From Ureibacillus xyleni (GTDB taxonomy: Bacteria; Bacillota; Bacilli; Bacillales_A; Planococcaceae): a stretch of DNA of 64,000 nt. The stretch is from assembly GCF_900217795.1 (NCBI RefSeq), contig NZ_OBMQ01000002.1:124001-188000 (forward strand), given 5' to 3'. Positions within the stretch are counted from its first letter, which is position 1; every line of letters begins with the position of its first letter. The position numbers were made by a program, and so were the translations under genes. The notes under the pieces are model-generated. The model ran no database searches and was not told the DNA's origin. It worked only from the letters and a program-made list of their open reading frames with translations. Positions 43,463 through 51,815 of this stretch are shown here, one piece after another.

Positions 43463-43500
43463 AAAAAATCAAACTGGTTTCGACTAGTTTGATTTTTTTT
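43463..43500 (+). terminator. Intrinsic terminator after lutABC
   Basis: AAAAATCAAACTGGT pairs with 43484-43497 (one G-U pair) and is followed by T8-T10. It lies 42 bases after the lutC stop. Confidence 0.85.
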
Positions 43501-43537
43501 TAGGAAAGCTCTGTTAAAGCATATTGTTGTTTAAGAT

Positions 43538-43577
43538 AAAAAATCAGAACTCCTATAAATTGGAAGTTCTGATTTTT
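43538..43577. terminator. Second hairpin, terminator for the minus-strand small gene
   Basis: AAAAAATCAGAACTCC pairs with 43562-43577 with one bulge. A-run and T-run flanks let it act in both directions. It is 50 bases past the stop of the small minus-strand gene at 43628-43750. Confidence 0.7.
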
Positions 43578-43627
43578 AATAATGTCTTATTCAACTAAAG
43601 CACCAATTAACTTAACAAACAACATGT

Positions 43628-43750
43628 TTACTTTTTATTTTCTAAATCGTTAATTCTCGATTCTAGTTCTTTTACTTTTTTAGCATTATTGAGTGCCGTA
43701 GTATAAGCAATGATCCCGAAAATGAATCCAATAATCCCGAAAGTCCCCAT
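43628..43750 (-). CDS. Small 40-residue membrane protein
   Basis: On the minus strand an ATG at 43750 follows AAGGAGTGG and starts a 40-codon frame. The N-terminus MGTFGIIGFIFGIIAYTTAL is one hydrophobic helix. The rest (NNAKKVKELESRINDLENKK) is a charged heptad-like coiled coil, with L/I at a/d positions. This shape (one membrane anchor plus a short coiled coil) is common among real small Bacillus proteins. A hairpin follows at 43538-43577. Function unknown. Confidence 0.75.
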   Translation of the reverse strand: MGTFGIIGFIFGIIAYTTALNNAKKVKELESRINDLENKK

Positions 43751-43759
43751 ATAATTTCC

Positions 43760-44083
43760 ACTCCTTAACTTGGATATAGAAATACCCTAAGTTATTTGTT
43801 TAGAAATTTCATCTTTTTTAATAAGTTTCTAACTTGTAGTATTTGTTTCATTATAACTTAACATTCCTGCTTCGTTAGTTGAAGAAACATCAGGGTATAT
43901 ACAGCGAATTTGTTAACCTAAGTGTATCATAAGTTTCAAATTTTATATTAATTTCCCACGAATAATAAGGTCTTTCAGCGCGATTTCAACAATTCTAACA
44001 AAAGGGATTTGTTCATTTTTTATTGAATTTATAATAGAAGCAAGTAATGGTAAGCGGTATAGAAAAAGAGGAGATTCATAACG
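43760..44083. other. Intergenic region between two divergent genes
   Basis: About 320 bases hold the promoter regions of the small minus-strand gene and the serine hydrolase remnant. TTGTTC (44009-44014) and a perfect TATAAT (44030-44035), spaced by 15, form a candidate promoter for the hydrolase. Nothing else is evident. Confidence 0.45.
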
Positions 44084-44737
44084 ATGAGCAATGGGATTCA
44101 TGAACAAGAATTAAATAAGATTTTATCAAAAGAAAAGATTTTAGCATGCACGATTTTGGTGAATGGAACTCGTGTTTTTGAATACTATAAAAATAAAAAA
44201 ATAGAAGATAAACAACATAAAATCTATTCCTGCACAAAAACAATCCTTTCACTATTAGTTGGCATTGCATTTGACAAAGGATATTTACATAATCTTCATC
44301 AACCAATTCAAGAATATTTCCCAAGAGTATTACATGCACAAAACGATAAAAGAAAAAACGCAATTACACTATATCACCTATTAACAATGTCACCAGGCTT
44401 ACATTTTCCGGAATGGGAAGAGTGGGAAGGTTTTGCTCCTATGGTTCAAGGCGGGGATATCATAAAATTTACTTTAGATAGAGAACTCATTTTACCTCCT
44501 GGAGAAAAAATGAACTATAATTCTGGATGCTCCCATTTGATTACTGCAATATTGCAGCAAGCTACAGGAGAAACAGCATTACAATTTGCGCAAAAACACT
44601 TATTTCAGCCTTTAAATATTAGCAATGTGGAATGGTATAAGGATAATAAAGGAATCTATAAAGGTGCAGATGGTTTAAGGCTAACGATAGCGGATCTTTT
44701 TACCTTCTTCTTCCATACCCATACCTTTAGCATTTAA
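44084..44737 (+). pseudogene. Beta-lactamase-family serine hydrolase, truncated
   Basis: The N-terminal part of a class C beta-lactamase/AmpH-type hydrolase. It has the SxxK nucleophile motif in IYSCTKTILSLL (about residue 47-58) and the Y-x-N-type motif MNYNSGCSH (about 145). Homology ends at LRLTIADL near base 44698. The last 13 codons read antisense sequence of the neighbouring binding-protein gene, and the C-terminal third of the fold is missing. GAGGAG and a promoter-like region remain upstream. It was cut by the same event that truncated the minus-strand gene at 44681-45250. Confidence 0.8.
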
Positions 44738-45250
44738 TAATACTTGGTCGCGCCAAGGAGTAACCCAAGGAGTTTCTTCGTAAGGTACTACGGGTGCAAT
44801 TTGGCTTAATGTATCGTACTCTTCTTGAGTAATACCTGAATAAGCAGCAAGAATTACATCTGGAGTACTATCAGCAATTGCCTCAAAATCTAGACCATCA
44901 GTATCTTGGTAAACGTTTGGATTTTCTTCACCTAGCTCTTTTAATTTATCAGCAGTCCATGGTAACAAACCTGAGTCATCTTGGATACCGTAGTTTGCAG
45001 CAGAGAAACCTACTGGAACAACACCAAGTGCTAATACAACATCATGGTTTGCCCAAGCAATTGTTGCAACTCGTTCAGGCTTTTCATCAATTGTTGTTTC
45101 ACCAAATGCATGTTTAATGACGATTGGATACTCACTATCGGTTTCTTTTTCAGTTGTTGTTGATCCTTCATTAGTTGAGCTGTCATTTGAACAAGCTGCA
45201 AGAATCAGAATAAAAATTGAAGTAATGATTAATAATAATGATTTCTTCAT
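44681..45250 (-). pseudogene. Iron-siderophore ABC transporter binding lipoprotein, truncated
   Basis: The N-terminal 186 or so residues of a FecB/FhuD-like substrate-binding lipoprotein. It has a signal peptide and lipobox LAAC, then VIKHAFGETTIDEKPERVAT, WANHDVVLALGVVPVG and the cluster-A loop. A full member has about 320-340 residues. Here homology stops at GMEEEGKKI near base 44693 and a stop follows in foreign sequence. ATG at 45250 follows GTGAGG. A Fur box and promoter remain upstream, so loss looks recent. Confidence 0.8.
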
Positions 45251-45330
45251 TATAAATAGCCTCACTTTGTTAGTTTGTTTTTTATTTTCCATTAAATGAT
45301 AAAGGTTTTCATTTATCATTATACGGATTT

Positions 45331-45358
45331 ATAATACTCTCAATTTTTTTATATGCAA
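45331..45358 (-). promoter_or_regulatory. Candidate promoter of the siderophore-binding gene
   Basis: On the minus strand TTGCAT (45358-45353), a 16-base spacer and TATTAT (45336-45331) precede the start at 45250 by about 80 bases. The Fur-box-like site lies 8 bases upstream of this -35. Confidence 0.5.
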
Positions 45359-45366
45359 TATTTTTT

Positions 45367-45381
45367 TGAGAATTATTTTCA
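45367..45381. promoter_or_regulatory. Fur box
   Basis: TGAGAATTATTTTCA matches the Bacillus 7-1-7 Fur consensus TGATAAT-N-ATTATCA at 12 of 14 defined positions. It lies upstream of the truncated iron-siderophore binding gene, which fits iron repression. A second, looser palindrome (AATGATAAA with TTTATCATT) lies nearer the gene, around 45294-45320. Confidence 0.7.
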
Positions 45382-45555
45382 ATTACGATTAGTTTATAAA
45401 GTTTGTCTCGTTTGATGATTGGAAATGAGTGATTTAAGAAGAATATAGTTGGGGAGTTCATTCTATAAATAGGTAAAAGCCCTAATTGTAAAGTGTTTAT
45501 AAAAATATAAATTATAAATTTTACATTAAATTGAAATGCATTGTCAACAAGAAAT

Positions 45556-45584
45556 TTGTATTAAAGTTTAAGAAATGTTATACT
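45556..45584 (+). promoter_or_regulatory. Promoter of the leader/hypothetical gene
   Basis: TTGTAT (45556-45561), a 17-base spacer and TATACT (45579-45584) form a good sigma-A promoter. The expected start would be near 45591, only about 16 bases before the hairpin at 45607. Confidence 0.65.
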
Positions 45585-45606
45585 AGTCTTACAATTGTTT
45601 ACTTTG

Positions 45607-45664
45607 ATCGTATTCCGAATTCCGCTGTATTTTATTGCAATAGAATGAGGAATACGATTTTTTT
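45607..45664 (+). terminator. Hairpin with T-run in the 5' leader (attenuator or small-RNA end)
   Basis: ATCGTATTCC (45607-45616) pairs perfectly with GGAATACGAT (45649-45658) and T7 follows. Its position between the promoter at 45556-45584 and the start at 45761 means a transcript would be about 74 bases if terminated here. It is either a leader terminator controlling the downstream gene or the end of an independent small RNA. Confidence 0.7.
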
Positions 45665-45760
45665 ATCGCAAGTAAATCTAAACAGTTGTAAATGTATTTT
45701 TTTTTAAGCTTGTTTATTGCAATTACAGAAAACAGTTATTTCCTACAAGGAGGATATATA

Positions 45761-46615
45761 ATGAATCTAATCAATAAAAAAGTTACACATAAACATTTTG
45801 GGTTGGGTTGTATCGTTAAACATAATGATTCAAGTATTGAAATAAATTTTGCATCAGAAAATAAAAAGTTTGTTTTCCCTGATGTATTTGAAAAGCACTT
45901 AAAATTGCATGATCAAAATGTTGCTGCTTCACTTGATATGATAATACAAAAAAAGGAAATAGAACGAATGGAGGATGAAAGGAAGAAGGAAGAAGAAAAA
46001 GAAATACACCGAAAAAATCAGGAACTTCGCTTAGAACATGAAAAACTTATGAAAAGTCATAAACTTCATCCTGAATCACAAATGGTCTTTTGGTGTGATA
46101 ATGAAGAACAATATAGTTCCCTTTCAGATTGGCGGGTTTTCTCAGGCGAGATAAAAAGTGGTCCAAACAAGGGAAAACCAAATAAACCAATCCGCTTGTA
46201 CCGAAATAGTGCGGTCTTGTTAACATCAGTGGATTCCAGTTTGCCAGAGAAGGACAGACATATTTTAGGTGTTTATATGGTGGATGAAAATTTCATCGGA
46301 AAGCTTTGTGAAGATGGATACATTCCTGCACATTCAAAATACAAACTTGAACTTACAGAACAAGAATCGAATCAAATGCTGTTTTGGAAGTATTACTCAA
46401 ATGAAAAATCCCCAGAAAAAATAACATGGAAATCAGGTAAATATCGTTATTTTGATAATTTATGGATGGCTCAAATTTTGCTTGATATAGTTTCGTTAAA
46501 AAATGACACAGAGGAACAAGAGTTAGCACAACAATTTTTTAACTATTACTGTAAAATGAATAACATATCAAAGCAAGAGATACCAAAACCTAATGGCACT
46601 TTAATTCGCAATTAG
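45761..46615 (+). CDS. Hypothetical protein with N-terminal beta-barrel-like motif and coiled coil
   Basis: An upstream in-frame start at 45692 exists, but AAGGAGG before the ATG at 45761 gives a 284-residue protein. The first 45 residues (KVTHKHFGLGCIVKHNDSSI) resemble the small SH3/Tudor-like barrels whose landmark is a GxG turn before a V. Residues about 65-105 are a highly charged, Glu/Lys-rich coiled coil. The C-terminal 180 residues contain MVFWCDNEEQYSSLSDWRVF and QMLFWKYYSNEKSPEK. I do not recognise this C-terminal domain. Transcription may be controlled by the leader hairpin at 45607-45664. Confidence 0.75.
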   Translation: MNLINKKVTHKHFGLGCIVKHNDSSIEINFASENKKFVFPDVFEKHLKLHDQNVAASLDMIIQKKEIERMEDERKKEEEKEIHRKNQELRLEHEKLMKSHKLHPESQMVFWCDNEEQYSSLSDWRVFSGEIKSGPNKGKPNKPIRLYRNSAVLLTSVDSSLPEKDRHILGVYMVDENFIGKLCEDGYIPAHSKYKLELTEQESNQMLFWKYYSNEKSPEKITWKSGKYRYFDNLWMAQILLDIVSLKNDTEEQELAQQFFNYYCKMNNISKQEIPKPNGTLIRN

Positions 46616-46640
46616 ATTATAAATAACATGTGTATTTTAA

Positions 46641-46666
46641 AGCATCCAATTAAGGATGTTTTTTTT
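46641..46666 (+). terminator. Intrinsic terminator
   Basis: AGCATCC (46641-46647) pairs with GGATGTT (46654-46660) around a 6-base loop, with eight Ts from 46659. It ends the hypothetical gene at 45761. Confidence 0.8.
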
Positions 46667-46754
46667 GCTTTTAATTCGGGAATGCCAACGATTTATAATA
46701 ACCACTCTGTAGGAAATACTGTATAAAAAAGCCCGCAAAATGGAGGACAGAATG

Positions 46755-47558
46755 ATGCCTGAATTGCCAGAAATGGAAACTTATAAAACTTTATTGGGGA
46801 CTTTGATTGGTGAGAAAAAAATATCAAATGTTGAGATAGGGCGGGAAAAGTCTATTAATGTATCAGTTGACAGATTTACGAACCAAGTTGTAAATCAAAC
46901 AATTGAATCGATTTCTAGAAGAGCAAAGTATTTAATTTTTAAATTGCAGGATGGGTCATGTTTATTGTTACACCTAATGCTTGGTGGATGGATGTACTTT
47001 GGCAAAGAAGAAGATAAACCAAATAGGACAATTCAAGTTAAACTATCATTTGGGGAACAGCATTTATTTTTCATTGGATTACGCTTAGGCTACCTACATC
47101 TTTTATCAGCACAAGAAATCGAGAAAGAGTTCAAAAAACTTGGGCCTGAAGTGCTTGAACCTCCTTTTACAGTGGATGCCTTTCAACAGCTGATGCAAAA
47201 AAGAAAAGGAACCATTAAAACAACATTAATCAATCAAGAAGTTTTAGCGGGTATCGGGAATGCCTATTCTGATGAGGTACTTTGGCATGCAGAAATTCGC
47301 CCAGATAAAAAAATCAATGATCTTGATCATCAGCAACTAACCCGGTTATATCATTCGATTCAATTTATCCTTAATAAAGGAATTGAACAAGGCGGGTATA
47401 TGGAAAACCCATTATATCAGGGAGATGGTAAAACAGGAGGCTACCAATTTTATGTTTATGATAGAGAAGGGGAAGAATGTTCAAGATGCAATACTTCTAT
47501 AATAAAATCAGAAATCTCTTCAAGGAAAACTTACTTTTGCCCTAATTGCCAACAATAA
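46755..47558 (+). CDS. Fpg/Nei family DNA glycosylase
   Basis: A base-excision repair glycosylase/AP lyase of 267 residues. ATG at 46755 is chosen over 46740 and 46752 because it gives MPELPEMETY, where Pro2 becomes the catalytic N-terminal residue followed by Glu3. The helix-two-turn-helix has LAGIGNAYSDEVLWHA, and the C-terminal zinc finger has CSRCNTSI and YFCPNCQQ. The position is not the usual polA-linked mutM locus, so it is likely a paralogue. Substrate preference cannot be read from the sequence. Confidence 0.9.
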   Translation: MPELPEMETYKTLLGTLIGEKKISNVEIGREKSINVSVDRFTNQVVNQTIESISRRAKYLIFKLQDGSCLLLHLMLGGWMYFGKEEDKPNRTIQVKLSFGEQHLFFIGLRLGYLHLLSAQEIEKEFKKLGPEVLEPPFTVDAFQQLMQKRKGTIKTTLINQEVLAGIGNAYSDEVLWHAEIRPDKKINDLDHQQLTRLYHSIQFILNKGIEQGGYMENPLYQGDGKTGGYQFYVYDREGEECSRCNTSIIKSEISSRKTYFCPNCQQ

Positions 47559-48008
47559 TAGGCCCTGAAATTTAGTATATTTGTAACCTTTCTTCTCCAC
47601 TAGTTCAGCATTTATAGATGATATTGAGAAAATGAGTAAAACTCTATATCAATATGCTTTAGAAATCTTATAGGAATTTACATTATTAATTCCAGAAATC
47701 TTGAATAGAAATGACCATTTTATATTCTTTATTCAGCTAAGCAGACGGTTTAGAGTGCAGGTGCGCATCTCTAGAAGACCGTCTTTTTTATATTTTCTTT
47801 CAAAGTCGCTGTCTTATTTTATAGTGATATAATAGAAATGCAGTATGGAATAGAAGGTTCTATTCCAATTATTATTAAAAAGATTTCCAAGTATTGTGTG
47901 TTTGATAATTGGATATTAATCATGATATAAAATGTAAAAGAAGTATATTTAACTTATATTATTAGAAGATTTTTAAGTTGTACCTATATGAGAGGATATG
48001 AGTTTGAA
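47559..48008. other. Intergenic region before the Dus gene
   Basis: About 450 bases without a convincing gene. It contains a hairpin terminator at 47740-47790. A perfect TATAAT near 47827 may be a -10 box for the dihydrouridine synthase gene. The rest is AT-rich and unstructured to my eye. Confidence 0.5.
47740..47790 (+). terminator. Hairpin terminator, second copy of the family at 29726
   Basis: AGACGG (47743-47748) pairs with CCGTCT (47779-47784), with an inner TAGAGTGC/GCATCTCTA helix, and T6 follows. The opening AGCAGACGGTTTAGA is shared with the rlmCD terminator at 29726-29781. Confidence 0.8.
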
Positions 48009-48983
48009 ATGATAGATAATTTTTGGCATGATTTACCACGGCCATTTTTTGTACTTGCACCAATGGAAGATGTGACCGATGTGGTTTTCCGTCACGTAGT
48101 AAGTAAAGCTGGTCGACCGGATGTATTTTTCACAGAGTTTACAAATTCGGATAGCTATTGTCATCCAGAGGGGAACAAAAGTGTGCGCGGCCGTTTAATT
48201 TTTACAGAAGATGAACAGCCCATGGTCGCACATATTTGGGGAGATAATCCAGAATATTTCCGCCAAATGAGTATTGGCATGGAAGAGCTTGGATTTAAAG
48301 GTATTGATATTAATATGGGTTGCCCTGTACCAAATGTAGCATCGAGAGGGAAAGGTAGTGGCCTTATTCTGCGTCCAGAAGTTGCAGCAGAACTGATTCA
48401 GGCAGCAAAAGCTGGAGGATTACCCGTAAGTGTGAAGACAAGGCTTGGGTACACAGAAATAGACGAGTGGCAAGAATGGCTTACACATATTTTAAAACAA
48501 GACATCGCGAACCTCTCTATTCATCTACGAACAAGAAAGGAAATGAGTCAAGTTGATGCGCACTGGGAACTCATTCCGGAGATTAAGAAACTTCGTGACG
48601 AAATAGCTCCAAATACCCTTTTGACAATCAATGGGGATATTCCGGACCGTCAAACTGGCCTGATGCTTGCCAAAAAGTATGGTGTTGATGGGATTATGAT
48701 TGGGCGTGGGATATTTAAAAATCCATTTGCCTTCGAAAAGGAACCGAAAGAACATAGCACGAAGGAATATCTTGATCTTTTAAGATTGCAACTTGATCTT
48801 CAAGATAAATATTCAGAGGAATTACCACGTTCCATCACAGCGTTGCACCGTTTTTTCAAAATATATGTGAAAGGATTTCGTGGCGCGGGTGAATTAAGAA
48901 ATCAATTAATGAGCACAAAGTCAACTGACGAAGTACGAGCATTGCTTGATAACTTTGAGAATAATACGGAAAGTCAAGAGTAG
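48009..48983 (+). CDS. dus: tRNA-dihydrouridine synthase
   Basis: A flavin-dependent Dus enzyme that reduces uridine to dihydrouridine in tRNA loops. ATG at 47988 is in frame but has no ribosome site. ATG at 48009 ([20 protein letters not shown]) follows GAGAGGA at a longer distance and gives the common family start, 324 residues. Landmarks are [28 protein letters not shown] with the catalytic Cys, SVKTRLGY and [21 protein letters not shown] for FMN phosphate binding. Monocistronic between terminators. Which tRNA position it modifies is not evident. Confidence 0.92.
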   Translation: MIDNFWHDLPRPFFVLAPMEDVTDVVFRHVVSKAGRPDVFFTEFTNSDSYCHPEGNKSVRGRLIFTEDEQPMVAHIWGDNPEYFRQMSIGMEELGFKGIDINMGCPVPNVASRGKGSGLILRPEVAAELIQAAKAGGLPVSVKTRLGYTEIDEWQEWLTHILKQDIANLSIHLRTRKEMSQVDAHWELIPEIKKLRDEIAPNTLLTINGDIPDRQTGLMLAKKYGVDGIMIGRGIFKNPFAFEKEPKEHSTKEYLDLLRLQLDLQDKYSEELPRSITALHRFFKIYVKGFRGAGELRNQLMSTKSTDEVRALLDNFENNTESQE

Positions 48984-48993
48984 AATAGGTTAG

Positions 48994-49047
48994 ATTGGCT
49001 CCGAATGAATGCGGTTTTAACCGGATGCGTCCGGAGCCAATTTTTTT
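48994..49047 (+). terminator. Intrinsic terminator after dus
   Basis: ATTGGCTCCG (48994-49003) pairs perfectly with CGGAGCCAAT (49032-49041), an inner CGGTT/AACCG helix stacks inside, and T7 follows. Confidence 0.9.
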
Positions 49048-49119
49048 GGTTTTGAAATAATTTGAATTCATAAGTTATATACTGGAAAAAGAGCTGAATT
49101 TGATGAGGGGAGTGGGAAA

Positions 49120-49335
49120 TTGTCGATTAAAAATGCTCAATATGCTTTTTTAGAGAGTGATTATAATAATCCTAATCTTAATAAAACAGATAAAGTACTA
49201 GAAAAAAGCACACCTTTAATCAACACGATACCACCAAATGTATTATTAAAATGCAACTGGATTCTAATATGGCTTATATCAATTCCAGTAGATATATATT
49301 GTATTACAATTTTTGTTTTAGCTAATTATTTGTGA
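49120..49335 (+). CDS. Small hypothetical membrane protein
   Basis: A 71-codon frame with TTG start at 49120, 7 bases after GAGGGGAG. The first 40 residues are polar (SIKNAQYAFLESDYNNPN). The C-terminal 28 (CNWILIWLISIPVDIYCITI) are strongly hydrophobic, giving a C-terminal membrane anchor. A perfect terminator hairpin follows at 49353. No family recognised. It could be a real tail-anchored small protein. Confidence 0.5.
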   Translation: MSIKNAQYAFLESDYNNPNLNKTDKVLEKSTPLINTIPPNVLLKCNWILIWLISIPVDIYCITIFVLANYL

Positions 49336-49352
49336 TGAGAAGTATGAACTAA

Positions 49353-49387
49353 AAAATAAGTACCGAGAAATTTTCGGTACTTATTTT
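49353..49387. terminator. Bidirectional terminator
   Basis: A perfect 14-bp inverted repeat (49353-49366 with 49374-49387) around a 7-base loop serves both the small gene at 49120 and the convergent exporter gene. Confidence 0.9.
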
Positions 49388-49394
49388 GCTTCAA

Positions 49395-50786
49395 TCAAAT
49401 CGCTTCTTCCTGTTCTTTTTTCTTAGGAACTAGGAATGTTACGATGAGGCTCGCTAACGCAATTCCAGCCATGATAATAAAGATGCCGTGAATACCAGCT
49501 TCTAGAGAAGTTGACGCTACTTGTGATACGCTTGTTGAACTTGTTGAAACGCCTATATGTTGATTTAGGTACGTTCCTAGTACAGCTACTCCTAATGCTT
49601 GTCCTAATGTGCGAACAAATGTATTAGAAGATGTAGCTACTCCCCGGAGATTCCAGCCAACAGCAGATTGAACAACAATTGTAAATGTGGTCATCGAAAA
49701 CCCAAATCCTAATCCCATTACGAAAATAATGCATAGTAACATCCAAATTGGCGATGAAATGGTGATAAACGTTAAAGCGAACGAACCAATTGTCACAAGC
49801 AAAATGCCAATTAGCGAAATCGGTTTTGGGCCAAATTTGATTAGGAGGCGACTTCCAAATGTTGCTCCAAGTGGCCAACCAATTGACATAGGTAGTAAAA
49901 CAAAACCAGAAAACATAGCCCCTTTATGAAGCACACTTTGAGTCCATAATGGGATATAGGTTGTGAGGCCGATTGTAATGACGCTTGCTAAAAAGGCAAC
50001 AATGTTCGAAATCAAAATTTCTCGATATTGAAACAGTTTTATTGGGATGATTGGTTCTGGATGTTTAATCTGGATGAATACAAAAACTGCAAGAAATAGG
50101 ATAGCGACGATTAATAGTACATAGGTGAACATTGAATTAAATTGTCCAGATAAAAGCAGATAAAGGATGGCAGTTGTCCCAATTGTGAACGTAATTGCAC
50201 CACCATAATCAATTTTCCGCTTTTGTTTCTCGATGTTTTCCTCTAAATGTTTACCAATAATCCATATAGAAATTAATCCAAAAGGAAGATTAATAAAAAA
50301 GATCCAATGCCAACTAACATAATCGACTAGTGAACCACCAACTAGTGGACCAAAAAGACCAGCAATTCCCCAAATTGAACTGAATAGTCCCTGAATTTTT
50401 GCACGTTGTTCGAAAGTAAATATATCGCCAATTATAGTAAAGGTAATAGGGATGACGGCGCCAGCACCGATACCTTGTAACCCACGAAATAATATCAGTT
50501 GCCCCATATTTTGTGAAAGGCCGCATAATAAAGAGCCCACTAAAAAAATCGAAGTTCCCACGATAAAAACCTTTTTACGTCCAAAGAGATCAGCCAATTT
50601 GCCAAAAATAGGTGTTGTAACGGCGGAAGTAAGTAAATAGATAGCAAATACCCAACTAATCAAATCGAGTCCGCCTAGATTTTTTACAATAGCTGGTGTA
50701 GCAGTACTAATAATGGTTCCTTCAATTGCAGATAAAAATGTTGCTACAAGTAAAGCAGCAGTTATTTTACGTTGGTACGAGGTCAT
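49395..50786 (-). CDS. MFS drug exporter, DHA2 (EmrB/QacA) family
   Basis: A 463-residue major facilitator with about 14 hydrophobic segments, the number typical of DHA2. The motif LDLISWVFAIYLLTSAVTTP, motif A in GKLADLFGRKKVFIVG, and motif C-like ALGFGFSMTTFT features support proton-driven multidrug export. AAGGAG precedes the ATG. An AT-rich palindrome at 50848-50865 lies in the upstream region. No regulator gene is adjacent. Substrate unknown. Confidence 0.92.
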   Translation of the reverse strand: MTSYQRKITAALLVATFLSAIEGTIISTATPAIVKNLGGLDLISWVFAIYLLTSAVTTPIFGKLADLFGRKKVFIVGTSIFLVGSLLCGLSQNMGQLILFRGLQGIGAGAVIPITFTIIGDIFTFEQRAKIQGLFSSIWGIAGLFGPLVGGSLVDYVSWHWIFFINLPFGLISIWIIGKHLEENIEKQKRKIDYGGAITFTIGTTAILYLLLSGQFNSMFTYVLLIVAILFLAVFVFIQIKHPEPIIPIKLFQYREILISNIVAFLASVITIGLTTYIPLWTQSVLHKGAMFSGFVLLPMSIGWPLGATFGSRLLIKFGPKPISLIGILLVTIGSFALTFITISSPIWMLLCIIFVMGLGFGFSMTTFTIVVQSAVGWNLRGVATSSNTFVRTLGQALGVAVLGTYLNQHIGVSTSSTSVSQVASTSLEAGIHGIFIIMAGIALASLIVTFLVPKKKEQEEAI

Positions 50787-50847
50787 TTTTTACTCCTTCT
50801 TGTTTTTTCAATATTATCATGTTCAAAAGCCAATACATAATGACAAT

Positions 50848-50865
50848 ACTATTTAATTTAATAGT
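50848..50865. promoter_or_regulatory. Candidate operator upstream of the exporter
   Basis: ACTATTTAATTTAATAGT is an 18-base palindrome (6-bp arms plus AT-rich centre) 62 bases before the exporter start. A TTGTCA -35-like box on the minus strand overlaps its edge. Low-confidence regulator site. Confidence 0.35.
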
Positions 50866-50975
50866 GTTTTTTTTTCTATGTAGTATTCCTCATTATAAAA
50901 GTTAAAAGGTAAATATTGTAGTCAATATTTTTTAAAACAAGTGAGATATTATACTAAAAGCGAACTTCACGGTAG

Positions 50976-51205
50976 GGCACTGAAAAAGTCGATTTTAATA
51001 AATTTTTATAATAAAAATACGCTCAGATCTTTTAGGAAGTGGGATTCACGAAGACTCCTACGGGAACAGCTTGAGCTGAAGACCCCGCAGGAGCTTGCGA
51101 CGAGGAGGCTGAAGCCAAGCCCGTGGAAAGCGAAGTGAATCCCACCTTCTATTTAGAAGCAAATAATTACTATAAATTTTTATCGGTATTTAGTTTTTCA
51201 GTGGC
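50976..51205. mobile_element. MITE-like repeat element, 230 bp
   Basis: The element is bounded by inverted ends GGCACTGAAAAA (50976-50987) and TTTTTCAGTGGC (51194-51205). Inside, GTGGGATTCAC (51039-51049) and GTGAATCCCAC (51135-51145) form a second inverted pair around a GC-rich core containing CTCCTACGGG and CCCCGCAGGAG arms. From memory, this GC-rich core (AGGAGGCTGAAGCC) is a dispersed intergenic repeat in many Bacillaceae. It has no transposase and is far more GC-rich than its surroundings. It could fold into a large structured RNA. Confidence 0.75.
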
Positions 51206-51228
51206 TTCCTTCACAGGGAGGTTATTTT

Positions 51229-51737
51229 ATGAGATTTTTTCCGACTTTAATATTAATGGTTATTTTAATGTCTGGCTGTGGTGCTGCCGCAAATAAATAT
51301 AAAGAGGACTTAAATACAACCTTTGATAATATTGAGGACCTTGCAATTGAAAGCGAAACAATCGTTAAGTCATATATAGACAAATGGTACAACACGTTAA
51401 ATGACCCATTTATGAATCAATATGGTTCATTAATTGTTGGGAGTGTGGTACGGTCTACAATAAGTACATTGAAGAGGGGAAATTTGAAGAATTAGATAAG
51501 AAACAAAAAGAGATAGAAGAACAATTAAGTAATTTAGAAAATCCGCCAGAAGAACATGCAAAGGCCTATGAAGCATTAAAAGAATTACAAGAAGTCCAAG
51601 CTCAAATTACGGACCTAGCCATGCATCCGGCTTTTGGGCATGGGAAAGTGAATGATTACAGACAATATGATGATCAATTCGCTAGGGCCATTGAAGATTA
51701 CAAAGATGTTAGAGATCAGTTAGAAATCTTAATGTAA
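51229..51737 (+). pseudogene. Small lipoprotein gene with a frameshift
   Basis: Starts with a signal peptide and lipobox (MRFFPTLILMVILMSGCGAA) after CAGGGAGG. The first frame stops at 51495 after DPFMNQYGSLIVGSVV. A second frame carries on from about 51450 (YNKYIEEGKFEELDKK) to TAA at 51735-51737, with helical, Glu/Lys-rich sequence ending DQLEILM. Together they make one protein of about 168 residues, similar in style to small putative cell-wall lipoproteins. A single-base indel near 51446-51456 explains the break. It lies right beside the MITE-like element. Confidence 0.75.
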
Positions 51738-51815
51738 AATTAAAATGAAAAAGTATGCCAAACGTAATTCCTTTATGTCATCACTTTCTTAATTAACTTC
51801 TTATTAAAATAAAAG

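Noticed and set aside
50941-51138. 65-codon frame across the MITE-like element
   Set aside because: It lies inside the repeat element, lacks a good ribosome site, and its composition follows the GC-rich core rather than a protein.
51446-51456. Programmed ribosomal frameshift in the lipoprotein
   Set aside because: No slippery heptamer or downstream stimulatory hairpin was seen; a simple indel explains it.
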